A stretch of DNA of 64,000 bases, from positions 3,286,001 to 3,350,000 of the forward strand of contig NW_027328739.1 of assembly GCF_048564905.1 (NCBI RefSeq), read 5' to 3'. Below are positions 35,040-48,093 of the stretch, one piece after another (the stretch's first letter is position 1; each line of letters opens with the position of its first letter). Origin of the DNA: Vicugna pacos. Taxonomy: Eukaryota; Chordata; Mammalia; Artiodactyla; Camelidae. The position numbers and the translations under genes were made by a program. The notes below the pieces were generated by a model, which worked only from the letters and a program-made list of their open reading frames with translations, had not been told where the DNA came from and ran no database searches.

Positions 35040-38000
35040 GAAAAATGGATGAAAAAATTTGATGTATATATGCAATGGAATCAATACTTTGCATTCCTAT
35101 CAATAGTGTCCACGGTGTTACATTTTCTCCACAAGTTCACCAAGATTTATTTCTTTTCTTTTTCATGAGAGCTTTCTGACAAGTGTGAGGACTTGTCTCA
35201 TTTTTGGTTTATGACTTTCCTAATAATTTATAACTCTGAACACATTTTCATGTGTCATATAGCCAACTGTATATTTTCTACAGAAAATTAATTCAGATCT
35301 ACCTATTCAGCTCCTATGGACTTTTTTTTAATTGGATTGTTTGCTTTTTTTGTTGTTTTTTTGGGGTAAGAGTTTGCCCTATATTTTGGATATTAACACT
35401 TGATTGGAAATTATCACTTGGAAATATGTTCTACCATTGTGTTGGTTGACTGTTCATTTTATTGATCATTTCTTCTGCAGAGTAAATCTGTTTATTGTGA
35501 CACAATCATATTTTCTTAGTTTTACTGCTGCTTCCCATGCCAGAGGAAACATTTGCAGAATCAAATTAAGTCCAATATCAGAGTTTACTTCTTATATTTT
35601 ACCCTAGGATTCTCTAATTTCCGGTTTTATGTTTTATATGCCCAGGAGTGGGATTGCTGTGTCATATGATAAGTCTATTTTTATTATTTAAAGGAACTTC
35701 CATACTGTTTCCAAAGTTGTTTCACCAAATTTGATTCCCACAAAAGTGTTGGAGAGTCCCTTTTTCTCCACAATCTTCCCAGTTTTTATTATTTTTAGAC
35801 ATTTGGATGACAGCCCTTCTCACTACTGTGAGGTAAATCATTATTTTATTTTTGTCTTGCCTTTGTATAATGATTATCAGTGTGAAAATATTTTTATGTT
35901 TTTGTTTGTCATCTGTGTGTCTTTTTTAGGGAATTGTCTTCTGCTCATTTTCTGGCTGAGTTGTTTTTAGATTTTTGAAATGGTGTTGTATGAACTATTT
36001 GTGTATTTTAGAAATTAGCCACTTTTTGATTACATTGTTACTTAATGGTTTCTCCCATTTGGAAGTTCATCTTTTCATTTTGTTTATTTTGCTGTTTAGA
36101 AGCTTTTAAGTTTAATTAGGACCTATTTGTTTATTTTACCTTTATTGTTTTCAGCTCGGGAGTGTGACATAAGAAAATTTTGCTACAATTATTGTTTTGT
36201 TTTGCCTATGTTATATTTCAGAAGTTTTATTGTGTCATGTATTAGATTCTGATATTTAAAACATTTTGAATTTATTCTTGTACAATGTGAGGGATTTTTC
36301 TAATTTCATTGATTTACATGTACCTGTCTAGCTTTCTCAACATCACTTGCTGAAATCTGTCTTTAAGGCATTGTATATTTTTGTTTCCTTTGTCGTGGTT
36401 TAGTTGACCATATTTGTGATGTTTTATTTCCGCCTCAGTGCTCTGTTCCAGTGATATAGGTGTTTGTTTGTTTTCCAGTATTGTGCTGTTTTGATTACTG
36501 TATTTTTTTCATATATTCTGAGATCTGGGAGAGTTATGGGTTATGCTTCCAACATTGTTCTTTTTCCTCATTCTTCCTTTTCAGTACTAGTTCTTTTGCA
36601 GTTCCATACAAATCATAGAACTGATTTAGTTCTGTGGAAAATATCATGTATTTCGATCTGAATCACTTTATATCTGTAGACATATTTTGTAGCATGTATA
36701 ATTTAACAATATTAATTCCTCTAAACTAAGACCTTGAGATTTCTTTCCATTTCTTTGCATCATCTTCAAATTTCTTTATCAGTGTCCTATAGATTTTATC
36801 ATCTTGGATTTTCCATAAGTTTTTCATTTTTTGATCTGATTTCATATAGATATTGTATAATTATGGAATATTTCATTGTTAGTGTAAAGAAATGTAACTG
36901 TTTTTGTATATTAATCATGAATCATGCTACTTTGCTAAATGTCTTTATTAGTTTTAGTTGTTCTGGTGTGGAGAATCTTTAGGGATCTCTATATAGATTA
37001 TCATGTCACCTAAAATAGTAACAGTTTTACTTCATTCAATCCAAATTGAATAAATTTTTTTATTCTCCGATTGCTGTTGCTAGGACTTCCCATACTGTGT
37101 ATAACAGAAATGGTGAAATTGGGCATCCTTGTCTTATTCCTTAATTTGGCTTTCAGTTATTCACTTTTGCGTATTATACTGTCTGTGTGTTTGTAAGTAA
37201 TGACTTTAGTTATGTTGAGATATATTTCCTGAATCCTACTTTGGTAAGAGTTTTCTGTTGTTGTTGCTGTTGTTGCTGTTTTAATGAATAAATGTTGAAT
37301 TATTTGAAATACTTTTTATGAATTTATAGGGATGACCACGTCGTTTTCTCTTTTCCTTTTGTTAATGTGGTTTATCAAATTGATTGATTTGTGTATGTTG
37401 AAATCCTCTTGTGACCCTACAATTAATCCAAGTTGATCATGGTGTATCATTCATTTTTGGTATTGCTGGATTTAGTTTGCTAATAATACTTCGTAGAATT
37501 TTTGCATCTTAATCTATCAAATTTATTGGCTTGAAGTTTCCTTTGCCTGTAGTTTGTTTGTTGACTATGCTATTAAGGTGATGAATTCTTCATAGAATTA
37601 ATTTGGGAGTTTCCCTCATCTTCATTATTTTTGAATAGTTTCAGAGTATAAGTTCTGCTTTGTATTTTTGTACAGTTTTCCATGGTATTTGTTTAAATCT
37701 GCACTTCTTTTAACGATTATTTTAAAAGCAGTTACTTTCTTCTAGTAAACATTTTTTTCAAATTATTTTTTTCTCCTGATTTCTGTCTCTTTCTAGACAT
37801 TTGTCTATATCTTCTAAGTTCCCCAGTTTATTCGAATCTAAGTGTTGACAAAATGATCCCTTTGTTGTATATCTGCGGTAACAATAGTTATTTCTCTTCT
37901 TTTATTTCTTACTTTATTTCTTTGGAGCATCTCTCTTTTCTTCATGATGCACCTGGCAAGAAGTTTTATGATTTTGCTTTTCTTAAAAAGAAAACAAAAA

Positions 38001-38085
38001 AAATCTTTGGTTTTACTGCTCTTTTGCATAGTTTTCTTTTTCTCTCTAATGTATATTTACACCTGTAATATTTAGGTTAATGTTT
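35040..38085 (-). mobile_element. Old minus-strand L1 fragments (unit 2 copy)
   Basis: Counterpart of 476-3535: a short plus-strand L1 sliver (to about 35085), then two minus-strand L1 fragments meeting near 35610, the second covering the ORF2 C-terminus to the polymerase. Order and junctions are as in unit 1, so the rearrangement predates the duplication. All frames are broken. Confidence 0.8.
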
Positions 38086-41000
38086 TTTATTTTTTTTAAG
38101 TTTTCTTTATTGATTTACAGTCATTTTGCAAAGTTGTCTCCAATCCCTGTGTTAGCAAAATTTTACTGTTCCAATGAAAAAATATACATTTGTTGTCCCA
38201 TTTTTTCCACTGTGGGCTTCTGTAAGAACTTTTATATTCTTCCCTTTGCTATACAGTACAATCCTGTTTATCTATTCTACAATTTAGACCTCCCAGTCTA
38301 TCTTTTCCCACCCCCAGCCCCCTTGGCTAACAAAACCTTGTATTCTATATCTGTGAGTCTATTTCTGTTTTGTATTTGTGCTTTTTTTGTTTTGTTTTTA
38401 GATTTCACTGATGTGCCATCTAATATGGTATTTTTCTTTCTCTTTCTGGCTTACTTAACTTAGACTGATTTTCTCCTGGACCATCCATGTTGCTGAAAAT
38501 GGCGTTATGTTGTCACTTTATATGGCTGAACAGCATTCCATTGTATAAATATACCACCTCTTCTTTATCCAGGAAACTGTCGATGGACATTTAGGCTTTT
38601 TCCATGTCTTGGCTATTGTAAATACTGCTGGCTATAAATATTCGGGTGCAGGTGTCATCCAGAAGTAGGGTTCCTTCATGATTTATGGCCAGGACCGGGA
38701 TTCCTGGGTCATATGATAAGTCTATACCTAGGCTTTTGAGGAATCTCCATCTTGTTTTCCACAGTGGCTGCACCAAACTGCTTTGCCACCAGCAGTGAAG
38801 GACGGTTCCCTTTTCTCCATGGCCTCTCCAGCATTTGCCATTTGTGGATTTTTGAATGATGGCCATTCAGATTGGTGTGAGTTGATACCTCATAGTAGTT
38901 TTGATTTGCATTTCTCTGATAATCAGATATTGAGCATTTTCTGATGTGCCTTTTGATCATTTGTATGTCTTCCTTGGAAAATTTCTTGTTTAGGTCTTCT
39001 GCCAATTTTTGCATTGGGTGATCTATTTGTTCTTATTCAGTTGGATGCCCTGCTTATATACTGTGGAGATCAAGCCTTTGTCAGTTTCATATTAAGATTT
39101 TTTCCCATTCCGTAAGTTGTCTTTTTGTTTTACTTTTCATTTCTTTACTGTGCAGAAGCTTGTAAGTTTCATTAGGTCTCATTTGTTTATTCTTGCTTTT
39201 ATTTCTTCTACGAGAAAATTTACGAGACTTATGTCAGATACTGTTTTGCCTATAGTTTCCACCAGGAAGTTTACTCCATCTTGTCTTATGCATAAGTCTT
39301 TGGTCCTTTCTGAGTTTACTTTTGTGTATGGTGTTCTAGCTTCATTGGGAGTGTTCTAGCTTCATTGATTTACATGCTGCTGTCCAGTTTTCCCAACACC
39401 AGTTGCTGAAGAGACTGTCTGTCATCCATTGTAATTTCTTTCCTCCTATTTCTAAGATTAATTGACCTAAAGTTTGTGAGTTTATTTCTGGGCTCTCTAT
39501 TCTGTTCCATTGGCCTATATGTATCTTTTCCTACCAATACAGTGCTGTCATGTTGACTGTAGCTCTGCAGTATTATCTGAATCATTAGCGTTAAGAATTG
39601 CCACTGATTTTTAAACCTTAATCTTATAACCTGCTACATTGCTAAATTCTTTGATCAGCTGTAGTATTTTTTGTCTGGATCTTGTATGGTTTTCTATATA
39701 TAGTAACATATTATCTGCATATAGAAAGACTTTTACCTCTTCCTTTCCAATTTGCATCCCATTTACTTCTTTCCTTTCTTGGATTTCTGTGGCTAGGTCT
39801 TCCAAGACTATGTTGAGTAGGTGTGGTGATAGTGTGCATCCTTGCCTTGTCCAAGATTTTAGTGGTAAGACATTGGCTTTCTCAACATTCAGTACTATGC
39901 TGGCTGTAGGTTTGTAATCTATAGCTTTTATGATGCTGAGATATGTTTTTCTATGCCCAATATGTTGAGAGTTTTTATCATAAGTGTGTGTTGAATTTTA
40001 TCAAATATTTTTCCTGCATCTATTGAGATGATCATGCGGTTTTGGTCCTTTGTCTTGTTGATGTGCTGTATTACATTGATTGATTTGCATATGTTGAACC
40101 ACCCCTGTGTCTCTGGCATGATCCCCACTTGGTCATGATGTATAATCATTTTTCTGTATTTTTGGATTCTATTCACTACTATTTTGGTGAGAATATTGGC
40201 GCCTGTGTTAATCAGTGATATTGGCTTATAATTTTCTTGTTTGGTATTGTCTTTGCCTGTTTGTGGTATCAGGGTAATTGTGGCTTCATAGAATGACTTT
40301 GAGAGTATTCTTTCCTTTTCAGTCTTTGGAAGATTTTGAGAAGGTCTGGTATGAGTTCTTCTATGCATGTTTGGTGGAATTCCTTAGTGATGCCGCCCTG
40401 TCCTGGACTGTTATTTGTAGGGAGGTTTTATATTTCTATTTTGATAACATTTCTAGTGCTCTGTTTGTTCAAGGGTTCAGTTTATTCTTGATTCAGTCTT
40501 GGTGGACAGTATGTTTCCAGTAACTTGTCCATCTCCTCTAGGTTATCTAGTTTGGTTCAATATACTTGTCATAATAATCTCATACGATATTTCTGTATTT
40601 CTATTTTATTAGTTGTAATTTCTCCATTCTCCTATCTTACTGTGCTTATTTGTGCTCTCTCTTTTTTCTTCTTTTTGAGTTTGACCAGAGGTGTGTCGAT
40701 TTTATTTACTTTTTGGAAATACCAGCGTTTGGATTGGTTGATTATTTTCCTATGGTATTTTAAACTCTATTTTATTTACTTCCTCCACAATATTTATGAT
40801 TCCCTTCCTTCTGCTGCCTTTTGGGGTTTTTTGTTCTTCTTTACCTAGTTCATTCTCCTGATGGGATAAATTGTTTATTTGTGATTGTTCTTCTTCTTTG
40901 AGGAAGGCCTGTACCACTATAAACTCCCCTCTCAACACAGCCCTTGCTGTGCCCCATAAATTTTGTGTGGTTTTGCTTTCATTTTCTTTTGTCTCAAGGT

Positions 41001-44000
41001 AATTTTTAATTTCAACTTTGATTTCTTCTTTGAACCATAGGTTTTTAAATAACATATTGTTTAATCCCCATGTTTTCCTTTTGTTCTCCTTTGTTTCTCT
41101 GATGTTGATTTCTAGCTTCATGGCATTGTGGTCAGTAAAGTTGCTTAAGGTAATTTCAATCTTCTTAACATTGCTGAGGTTTCTTTTGTGCCCAAGTATA
41201 TCATGAATCCTGGAAAATGTCCCATGTGCACTTGAATAGAATGTATATACTATTTTGTAGGGGTACAATGCTCTGCAAACGTCCACCAAGTGTAATATTT
41301 TTCTTGTATTATTTAACTTCTCTGTTGCCTAATTTATTTTCTATCTCAATGATCTCTCCTGTGATGTTAATGCAGTTTTGAATTCTTCAACTATGATTAG
41401 ATTCCCATTACTATCCCCCTTTATATCTGTTACTAATTATTTCATGTACTTAGGTAGTCCTCTATTTGGTGCATATGTATTAACAATTGTGCTATCCTTA
41501 ACTTTTATCACTCCTTCAATCATTATAAAATGTCCTTCTTTATCTTTATGGCCTTTGCTTTAAAGACTATTTTGTCTGAAGTCATAACTGCAACAACTGC
41601 TTTTTTGGCTTTTCCCATTGTATGGAATACCCTATTCCATCCTTTCACTCTCAATGTATATGTTTCCTTCTTGCTGAAGTGGGTCTCTTGTATGCAGCAT
41701 ATTGAAGGATCTAGCTTATTATCCAGTCTGCCACTCAATGACATTGACTGGAGCATTTAGTCCATTAACATTTACAATAATCCATGATATGTTTGTGTTT
41801 ATTGCCATTTTGACCTTATTTTTGCAGTTGATTTGGTATTTCCTCTTTGTTCATTTGATCTTCCTTTTTTGGCTTGGTCATTTTCCTTTGCATTGTCGTG
41901 AAATTTATTTAGTTTTAGTTACTCCCTGAATATGTTTTTGTCTTGTTTTTACCCTTTTATATAAGTCTATTAGACCATTAGTATAACTGATATTATTAAA
42001 CTGATAGTAACATGATCTCAAAACCATCCTACTGAGAACAAAATATTTTAAAAAGAAAGAACCCCCAAAATTCTCTATTTTCCTTCCTCCCTTTCCTACT
42101 CTCAATGATTTATATGTATTTTTTAAAAAAACTTTGTGTTAATTTTACATGTAGTTCATGAGTTATCATCTTTCCAGCTGTGAGTTTCACATTTCTGTAG
42201 CATCCTGCTGCTTTTGTTTTTAGAGTGGACCTTTCAATATTTCTTTAATCATGGGTCTAGTGTTGCTAAACTCTTGTAGCTTTTTCTTGTCTGTGAAATT
42301 ATTTATGTCTCCTTCTACCATAGTAGATAGCCTTGCTGGTTAAAGTATCCTAGGGTATATCACTTTTTCATTCAGGACTTTGAATGTATCTTGTTACACC
42401 CTTCTCTTCTGTAGTATTTGTGTTGTGAAATCAGCTGTGAGCCTTATGGGGATTCCCTTGTAACTCACTCTTTGCTACTCTCTTGCTGCCTTTGGGATCA
42501 TTTCTTTATCCTTGGCTCTGGCCATCTTATTTATATGTCTTGTTGTGGGTTTATTTGAGTTCTTCCTGTTTGGGACACACTGAGCTTCCTTTACTTGGAT
42601 ATCTGATTCCTTTTTTCAGTTTGGGTAGTTCTCAGGTATGATTTCTTCAAACACCTTTGCAATCCCCTTTGATCTTTCCTCCTCTTCTGGGAATTTAATC
42701 ATGCCAAGATTGGCATGCTTTCTATTATTCCATAGGCCTCAATGATTTTTCATTTGTTTCTCGTTGTTTCTCTTGTAGCTTTTCTGATTGGGTGTTTTCT
42801 ATTTTCCTGTCTTCTTAGTCACTAGTTCATTCCTCTGCATTATCTAGTTGGCTTTGTGACCCCTTTAAGTCATTCCTCATTTCAGTCAATGGGTTTACCT
42901 ATTCTACTCGGCTCTTTTTTATAGCTTCCATTTCGTTTTTTACATATTTTATTTCTCTAAACTCTATCTTTTATTTCCTTCATTAATTTGATCACTCCTC
43001 TTTTGAAATCTTGATCTAGCAGGATATTGATATCTATTTCACTGATTGTACTTTCAGGGGATTTCTCTTGTTCTTTTAATTGGGAATGGTTTGTCTGCTT
43101 CTTCATCTTGCTCCTACCTCTCTGGCACTGTGGTTTATGGATTATCAGTTATCTACTGTGGTCCTAAAGGAGTTTATCTACCTAATGCCTCTGTAGTAAT
43201 ACAGCTAAAAAAGAGAAAAAAGAGAGAGGGAGACAAAGAATTTTAAAGAAGGGGAAATAAGTGTTTGAAGACATTGTATAATACATAATAGAAGAGCAAG
43301 TTGAAGCAGAGTTTTGAAAAATAATAAAAATAAATATATTTTTAAAAAATTTCAATGGGATTTAAAAGGGGGTATATATAATTGCCTAAGAAGTAAAAAT
43401 TAAGAGGGTATGAGAAAATGGAACAGGTTAAAACAGATTAAAACAAGGAGGTGGTCAGTGTGTCCTGGAGACTGTGTACTTTTAATGTGAAATATTTCTG
43501 TATTAATCCTGTTTTGGAAGCTCAGCTTGCTTTTTCCAGAGGCCCTCCATTGGATCCCTCATCTGTGCAGCTCCCAGTGCCTGTCAGCAAGCAGATCACT
43601 CCTACTCCCAAATCTGGTTTTGGAACAGCTCTCTTTACTGTGGGCTATCTTGTCACTTCCCTGACCGAAGCCCCAGTCACATGTTTCAGATTGACCAGGC
43701 AGGAGTGGGCATCAAGCCCTCTCCCAGCCACATGGTCAGGAGCTGTGTTCCAACCCAAAAGCTGGTGGGCCATCAGCAGTGTAAGTGTGCTATTCTCTCC
43801 ACTGCTATATGCCCTTTCACTGGTCTGGGCCAAAACCCAGCTCCTAGTTTGCCTTGGCAGAGCAAGTTCTCTGAGGAAATAGGACAGAAATATCTTATCT
43901 GCCTCAGGCTGTAGACAAGTCCCCATCTGGCGATTGAGTCTGCTAAGTCCTTAGGAGTGAATGCAGGTTTTGCTCTCACTGCTGCCAGGGTGCAAAGTTC

Positions 44001-44652
44001 CAGTGGATATGGTGGCTGTGTCTGAGCCCCAGGTCTCTTGTCCTAGATAATTCTGTGGATTTTCAGAGATTCCAAATGCACCTTTCCCCTCCCAGAGCTA
44101 GTCTGCCCTGTTGTTTAATGAAGGGCCCTGGTTGTTCTGCCCTGTGTACCCACAGCAATGGTACAAAGCCCCCTCCATTCCCCCAGGCTGCCTCAGTGCA
44201 GCCGTCCTCATCTTCCACCCAGCTCAGGCAGCATTGCCCTGCTCCCAGCTGCCAGGAAGCCAATTGGTCTGGGTGTCACAGGGATCCTCTGTGCCTGTTT
44301 AACTTAGTACTGTCAGTCAACTTATACTCTATAGAGGTCCAATTCTTGGAGTCTCCCACTCCATCCTGCTGAACTCACAATTGGAAAGGGGAGACCCAGT
44401 GAATGGGCACCAGTCCTTTTTGCTGCTCCCTTCCTGTGGTACCTGTCCCAAACTGTTTTGCCTTTTCTTCTTTCTGTCTTCATGTTCTTCTACCAGATTT
44501 TCTGCATCTTTATCTTTTGAGGAGGACAATGTTCTATCAGAGTTCTGCAGGTACTCTGGTTAGCTGAGTAGGTCTGTGGATGTGAGTCTTGGTGCATTTG
44601 TGGGAAAGGGTGAGCTTTGAGCATCCTTCTGCTCCACTATCTTTGCTTCCCT
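38086..44652 (-). mobile_element. Near-full-length L1, minus strand (unit 2 copy)
   Basis: Counterpart of 3536-10146. The inverted poly(A) end lies at 38086-38105 and the 5' end is the inverse of GCAAAGATAGTGGAGCAG near 44652. ORF2 remains lie at about 38398-41808, ORF1 at about 42245-43108, and a GC-richer 5' UTR at 43440-44652. Frames are longer than in unit 1 but still broken in many places. It shares the internal ORF2 deletion seen in unit 1 (here near 39570-39600). Confidence 0.9.
38398..41808 (-). pseudogene. L1 ORF2 remnant (unit 2 copy)
   Basis: Long minus-strand pieces of ORF2p survive: endonuclease start at 41523-41756 (CCIQETHFSKKETYTLRVKG), endonuclease end and linker at 40750-41289 (SSAHGTFSRIHDILGHKRNL), polymerase at 39928-40368 ([39 protein letters not shown]) and 39611-39805 (KVFLYADNMLLYIEN), and C-terminus at 38591-38866 ([18 protein letters not shown]). 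The polymerase FADD/YADD motif reads YADN, a loss of one catalytic aspartate. With frame changes and the internal deletion, no functional product is possible. Confidence 0.85.
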
Positions 44653-47600
44653 CACAAAAAGTCTCACTTTATGGTGGAAGATTAACACAATCATTAAAAA
44701 GATGGAAAAGATGTTTCATGGAAATTACAAGAAAGTCCAGTTTGCAATGCTCAAGTCATACAAAATACATTTTAAAATAAGGGCCACAATGAAAGATAAA
44801 TATGAGATTACATAAAGAAAAAGAGATCAATATAAAAATAGAGTATTACACTCATTAAATTATATATGGACCAAAAACCATACATATAAGTATAAAAAGA
44901 AATATTAGTAGACATGAAGGAATTAATTCATTATAAAAGAATAATAGTAGATGGGTTGAACACCTCACTATTCTGATGGCCATATCATCCCGAAATAATA
45001 TCTGTAAGGAAACAGAGGTCTTAATGACATAATAGATCATTTGAACCTAACAGATCTAACGGACACTGCATCAGAAAAGGAGAACACATAAATTTCTCAA
45101 GTGTACACAGGATTTTATCTAAGGAATTAACCACATATTACTTCATGAAATGAGCCTCAGGAACTTTAAGCAAATATAGATTACAGCAAGTATTTTTCCA
45201 TAAACACAATTATGAAACTATGCATCAACTCTAGAAAGAAGAACAGGAAAAGCACAAACATGAATTTAAACCTCATTCTTTAAAAAAATAAAATAAAACA
45301 AGAACAATGATGAAATCAAAGTGGTAACAAAATCATACCTGGATACAAATTAAAATGAAAACACAGCTTCATCAAATATATGGGACGCAGCAAAGGCAAA
45401 TCTAAGAGGGAAGTTTAGAACAATTGAGGCCTTACACAAGGAAAAATAAACCCTCACCCAAAGGATAAACTTACCACCCAAAATTACTAGATATTAAAAC
45501 AAACAAAACACAAAGGCAGTAGAATGAGAAATCTTTAATTATTAGGTTGAATATAAATAAAATAAAAATTAAAAATAAATTAAAATTCATAAAATCAACA
45601 GCTATTTTTTCTTAAAAATATTAACAAATTGATAAGCATTTAGCCAGGCTTCTCAAGAAATACAGACTCGACCCAGTAAAGTAATACATGAAATATTAGA
45701 AATAATTTCTGAGAGTACAGTAATACAAAGATTATGAAAGCACTCTGAACAGTTACATGACAACCAACTGGACGACCTTAAAGAAATGGACAAATTTCTT
45801 GAAACGTACAGCGTGCCAGCACTGAATAAAATGAAAACTGAAAACTTGAAAAGAGCAATCAGTCTAATTTAAAAAAAATCTATAGTTTTATAAACACCCC
45901 TTGAACAAAATGCCTGGATGCCTTCACTAAAACCTCTTTCCTCTCAGCTATTTCAAAAAATGTATTAGGAAGAAAAATTCCCCAATTTATTCTATGAGTA
46001 CACCAATACCATGATAACAAAAACAGAAAAAGACACTACCAAAAAAAGAAATTAAAATGTAAAGCCAATATCCTTGATGAATATACATTTAAAAATCCTC
46101 AACAGAACATCAACAAATTAATCCAGCAATACATAGAAAGGATTATACATGATGATAATTTGGATTCCTTCCAGAGTCACAGGGATGGTTCAACATACGC
46201 AAGGTAATCAGCATGACACATATTTAATAAAGGAAGGACAAAATTCACAGGACCATGTCAATACACACAGAAAAAGCATTAGACAAAATTCAAGATACAT
46301 TCGTGATCAGAACTCTCATGAAAGAGAGTATAATGGAAACATCCCTCAGCATACTATAGGTCATTTATAACAATTTATAATACTTAGGGGAAAAGCTGAA
46401 AGCCTTCTGGGTAAATTCGGGAACAAGACAAGGATTCCTACCCTCAGCACTTCTGTTCCATAGTAAAAGAAGAAAAGAAAAGGAAAGAAAAAGAAGAAAA
46501 AGAAAGGCAAAATGGAAAGAAAGAGGCAAAATGGAAAGAAAGAGGCAAAATTGGCACCAGTACTGATGACATAACAATCTACATAGAGTCCTTAGGGCTC
46601 CACACAGACTAATCTCAACAATAAATAATTTCAATGAGGGAGCAGGGTACAATATTAATGTAAAGTTGTCTCTTGCATTTCTACACGTTAATCATGAGAT
46701 ACCCTAAAATGGACGTTGAAAGCAATACTATTTAAAATCTCATTCCCCCGAATACCTTGGAATAAATGTAACCACATATATGAAAGATCTAAACACTGAA
46801 AATTAAAAAACATTGACAAAGAAATTAAAAATGTTTCAAAAAAATGGAATGATGTCTTGTGCTCTTGGATTGAAGGAGTTAATATTGTTAACATGGCCGA
46901 ACAACACAAGGAAACCTACAGATTTAATGCAATTCCTGTTACGAAGCTGTAGTATTTCCCACAGAAACAGAAAATAAATAACTCTGTTTTAAATGAAACC
47001 ATTATATATTGTGAAAATGATCTTGAGGTAAAACAACAAATCTGGAGGTATAAACCTCCCGGATTCCTTTCTATACTACAAAGCTACAGTAATAAAAACA
47101 GCATGGCATTGGCACAGAGATATAATCAATAAAATCAGATAGCCTAGAAATTATTCCACACACCTATGAGCAATAAATCAATTATAAAAGATGCAAGACT
47201 ACACAATGGAGAAAAGACAGTCTTGTAAATGGATGGTGTTTGTAAAGCTGGACATCTAAATGTAAAACAGTGAAATGAGAGCATTCCCTGACATCATATA
47301 AAAAAATAAACTCCAAGTTTATTAAGGACCTAAATGTAAGACCTGATTCTATAAAACTGCTAGAAGTGTATATAGGTGATACACTGTTGGATATATATCA
47401 TAGGAATAATTTCTTATATTAGTCTCCTAAGGCAAAAGAAATAAAAGCAAATTAAGCAAGTGAGACCTAAATAAACTTGAAAACTTCTGCACAGCTAAGG
47501 ACACTTTGAATGAAATGAAAACACTGCCTGTGTAATTGGAAAACATATTTACAAATAATGCAAGTGACCAGGGGATAATAGATGTAAGTTAATAGATGTA

Positions 47601-48093
47601 ACATGGATCTAGGTTACAGAACTCAATCTGAAAAACAAAAACCCAATCAAAAAAAGAGCAGAGTACCTGAGTTAATATTTTTCCAAAGAAAACATACAGA
47701 TGAGTAACAGGCAAGTGATAAAAATTCTCAACATTACTAATTATTAGTTAATAGCAGTACAAAACCACAATGAGGTATCACTTCACACTGGTCAAATGGC
47801 TATTATCAAAAAGTCTACAAATAGAAACTGTTGGAGATGTTGTGGAGGAAACAAATCCTTTGTATATCTTGGTAGGAATGTAAATTGGTACAATTTCTAT
47901 GGAAAACAGTATTCAGATTTTTAAATCCTAAAACAGAACTACCATATGAAACAGTAACACCTCTCCTAGGAAAAATCTGGGGAAGAAACCCTAAATTGAG
48001 AAGAACCAATGTTCACAACAGCACTGTTTATAACATGCAATACAGGGAAGCAATCCAAAAGTCCACAGTAGACTATGGACTTAGGAAGATATG
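44653..48093 (+). mobile_element. Old L1, plus strand, part before the young insertion (unit 2)
   Basis: Counterpart of 10147 to about 13585 in unit 1: decayed ORF2 in plus orientation up to the 3' UTR. It is interrupted at AAGATATG (48086-48093) by the young L1 and resumes at 55572. All frames are broken. Confidence 0.85.
48086..48093. repeat. Target-site duplication, left
   Basis: AAGATATG just before the L1 start. The partner is AAAATATG at 55572-55579 (7 of 8 identical). Unit 1's uninterrupted site reads AAGGTATGATG at about 13577-13587, matching left flank plus right flank joined. Confidence 0.7.
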
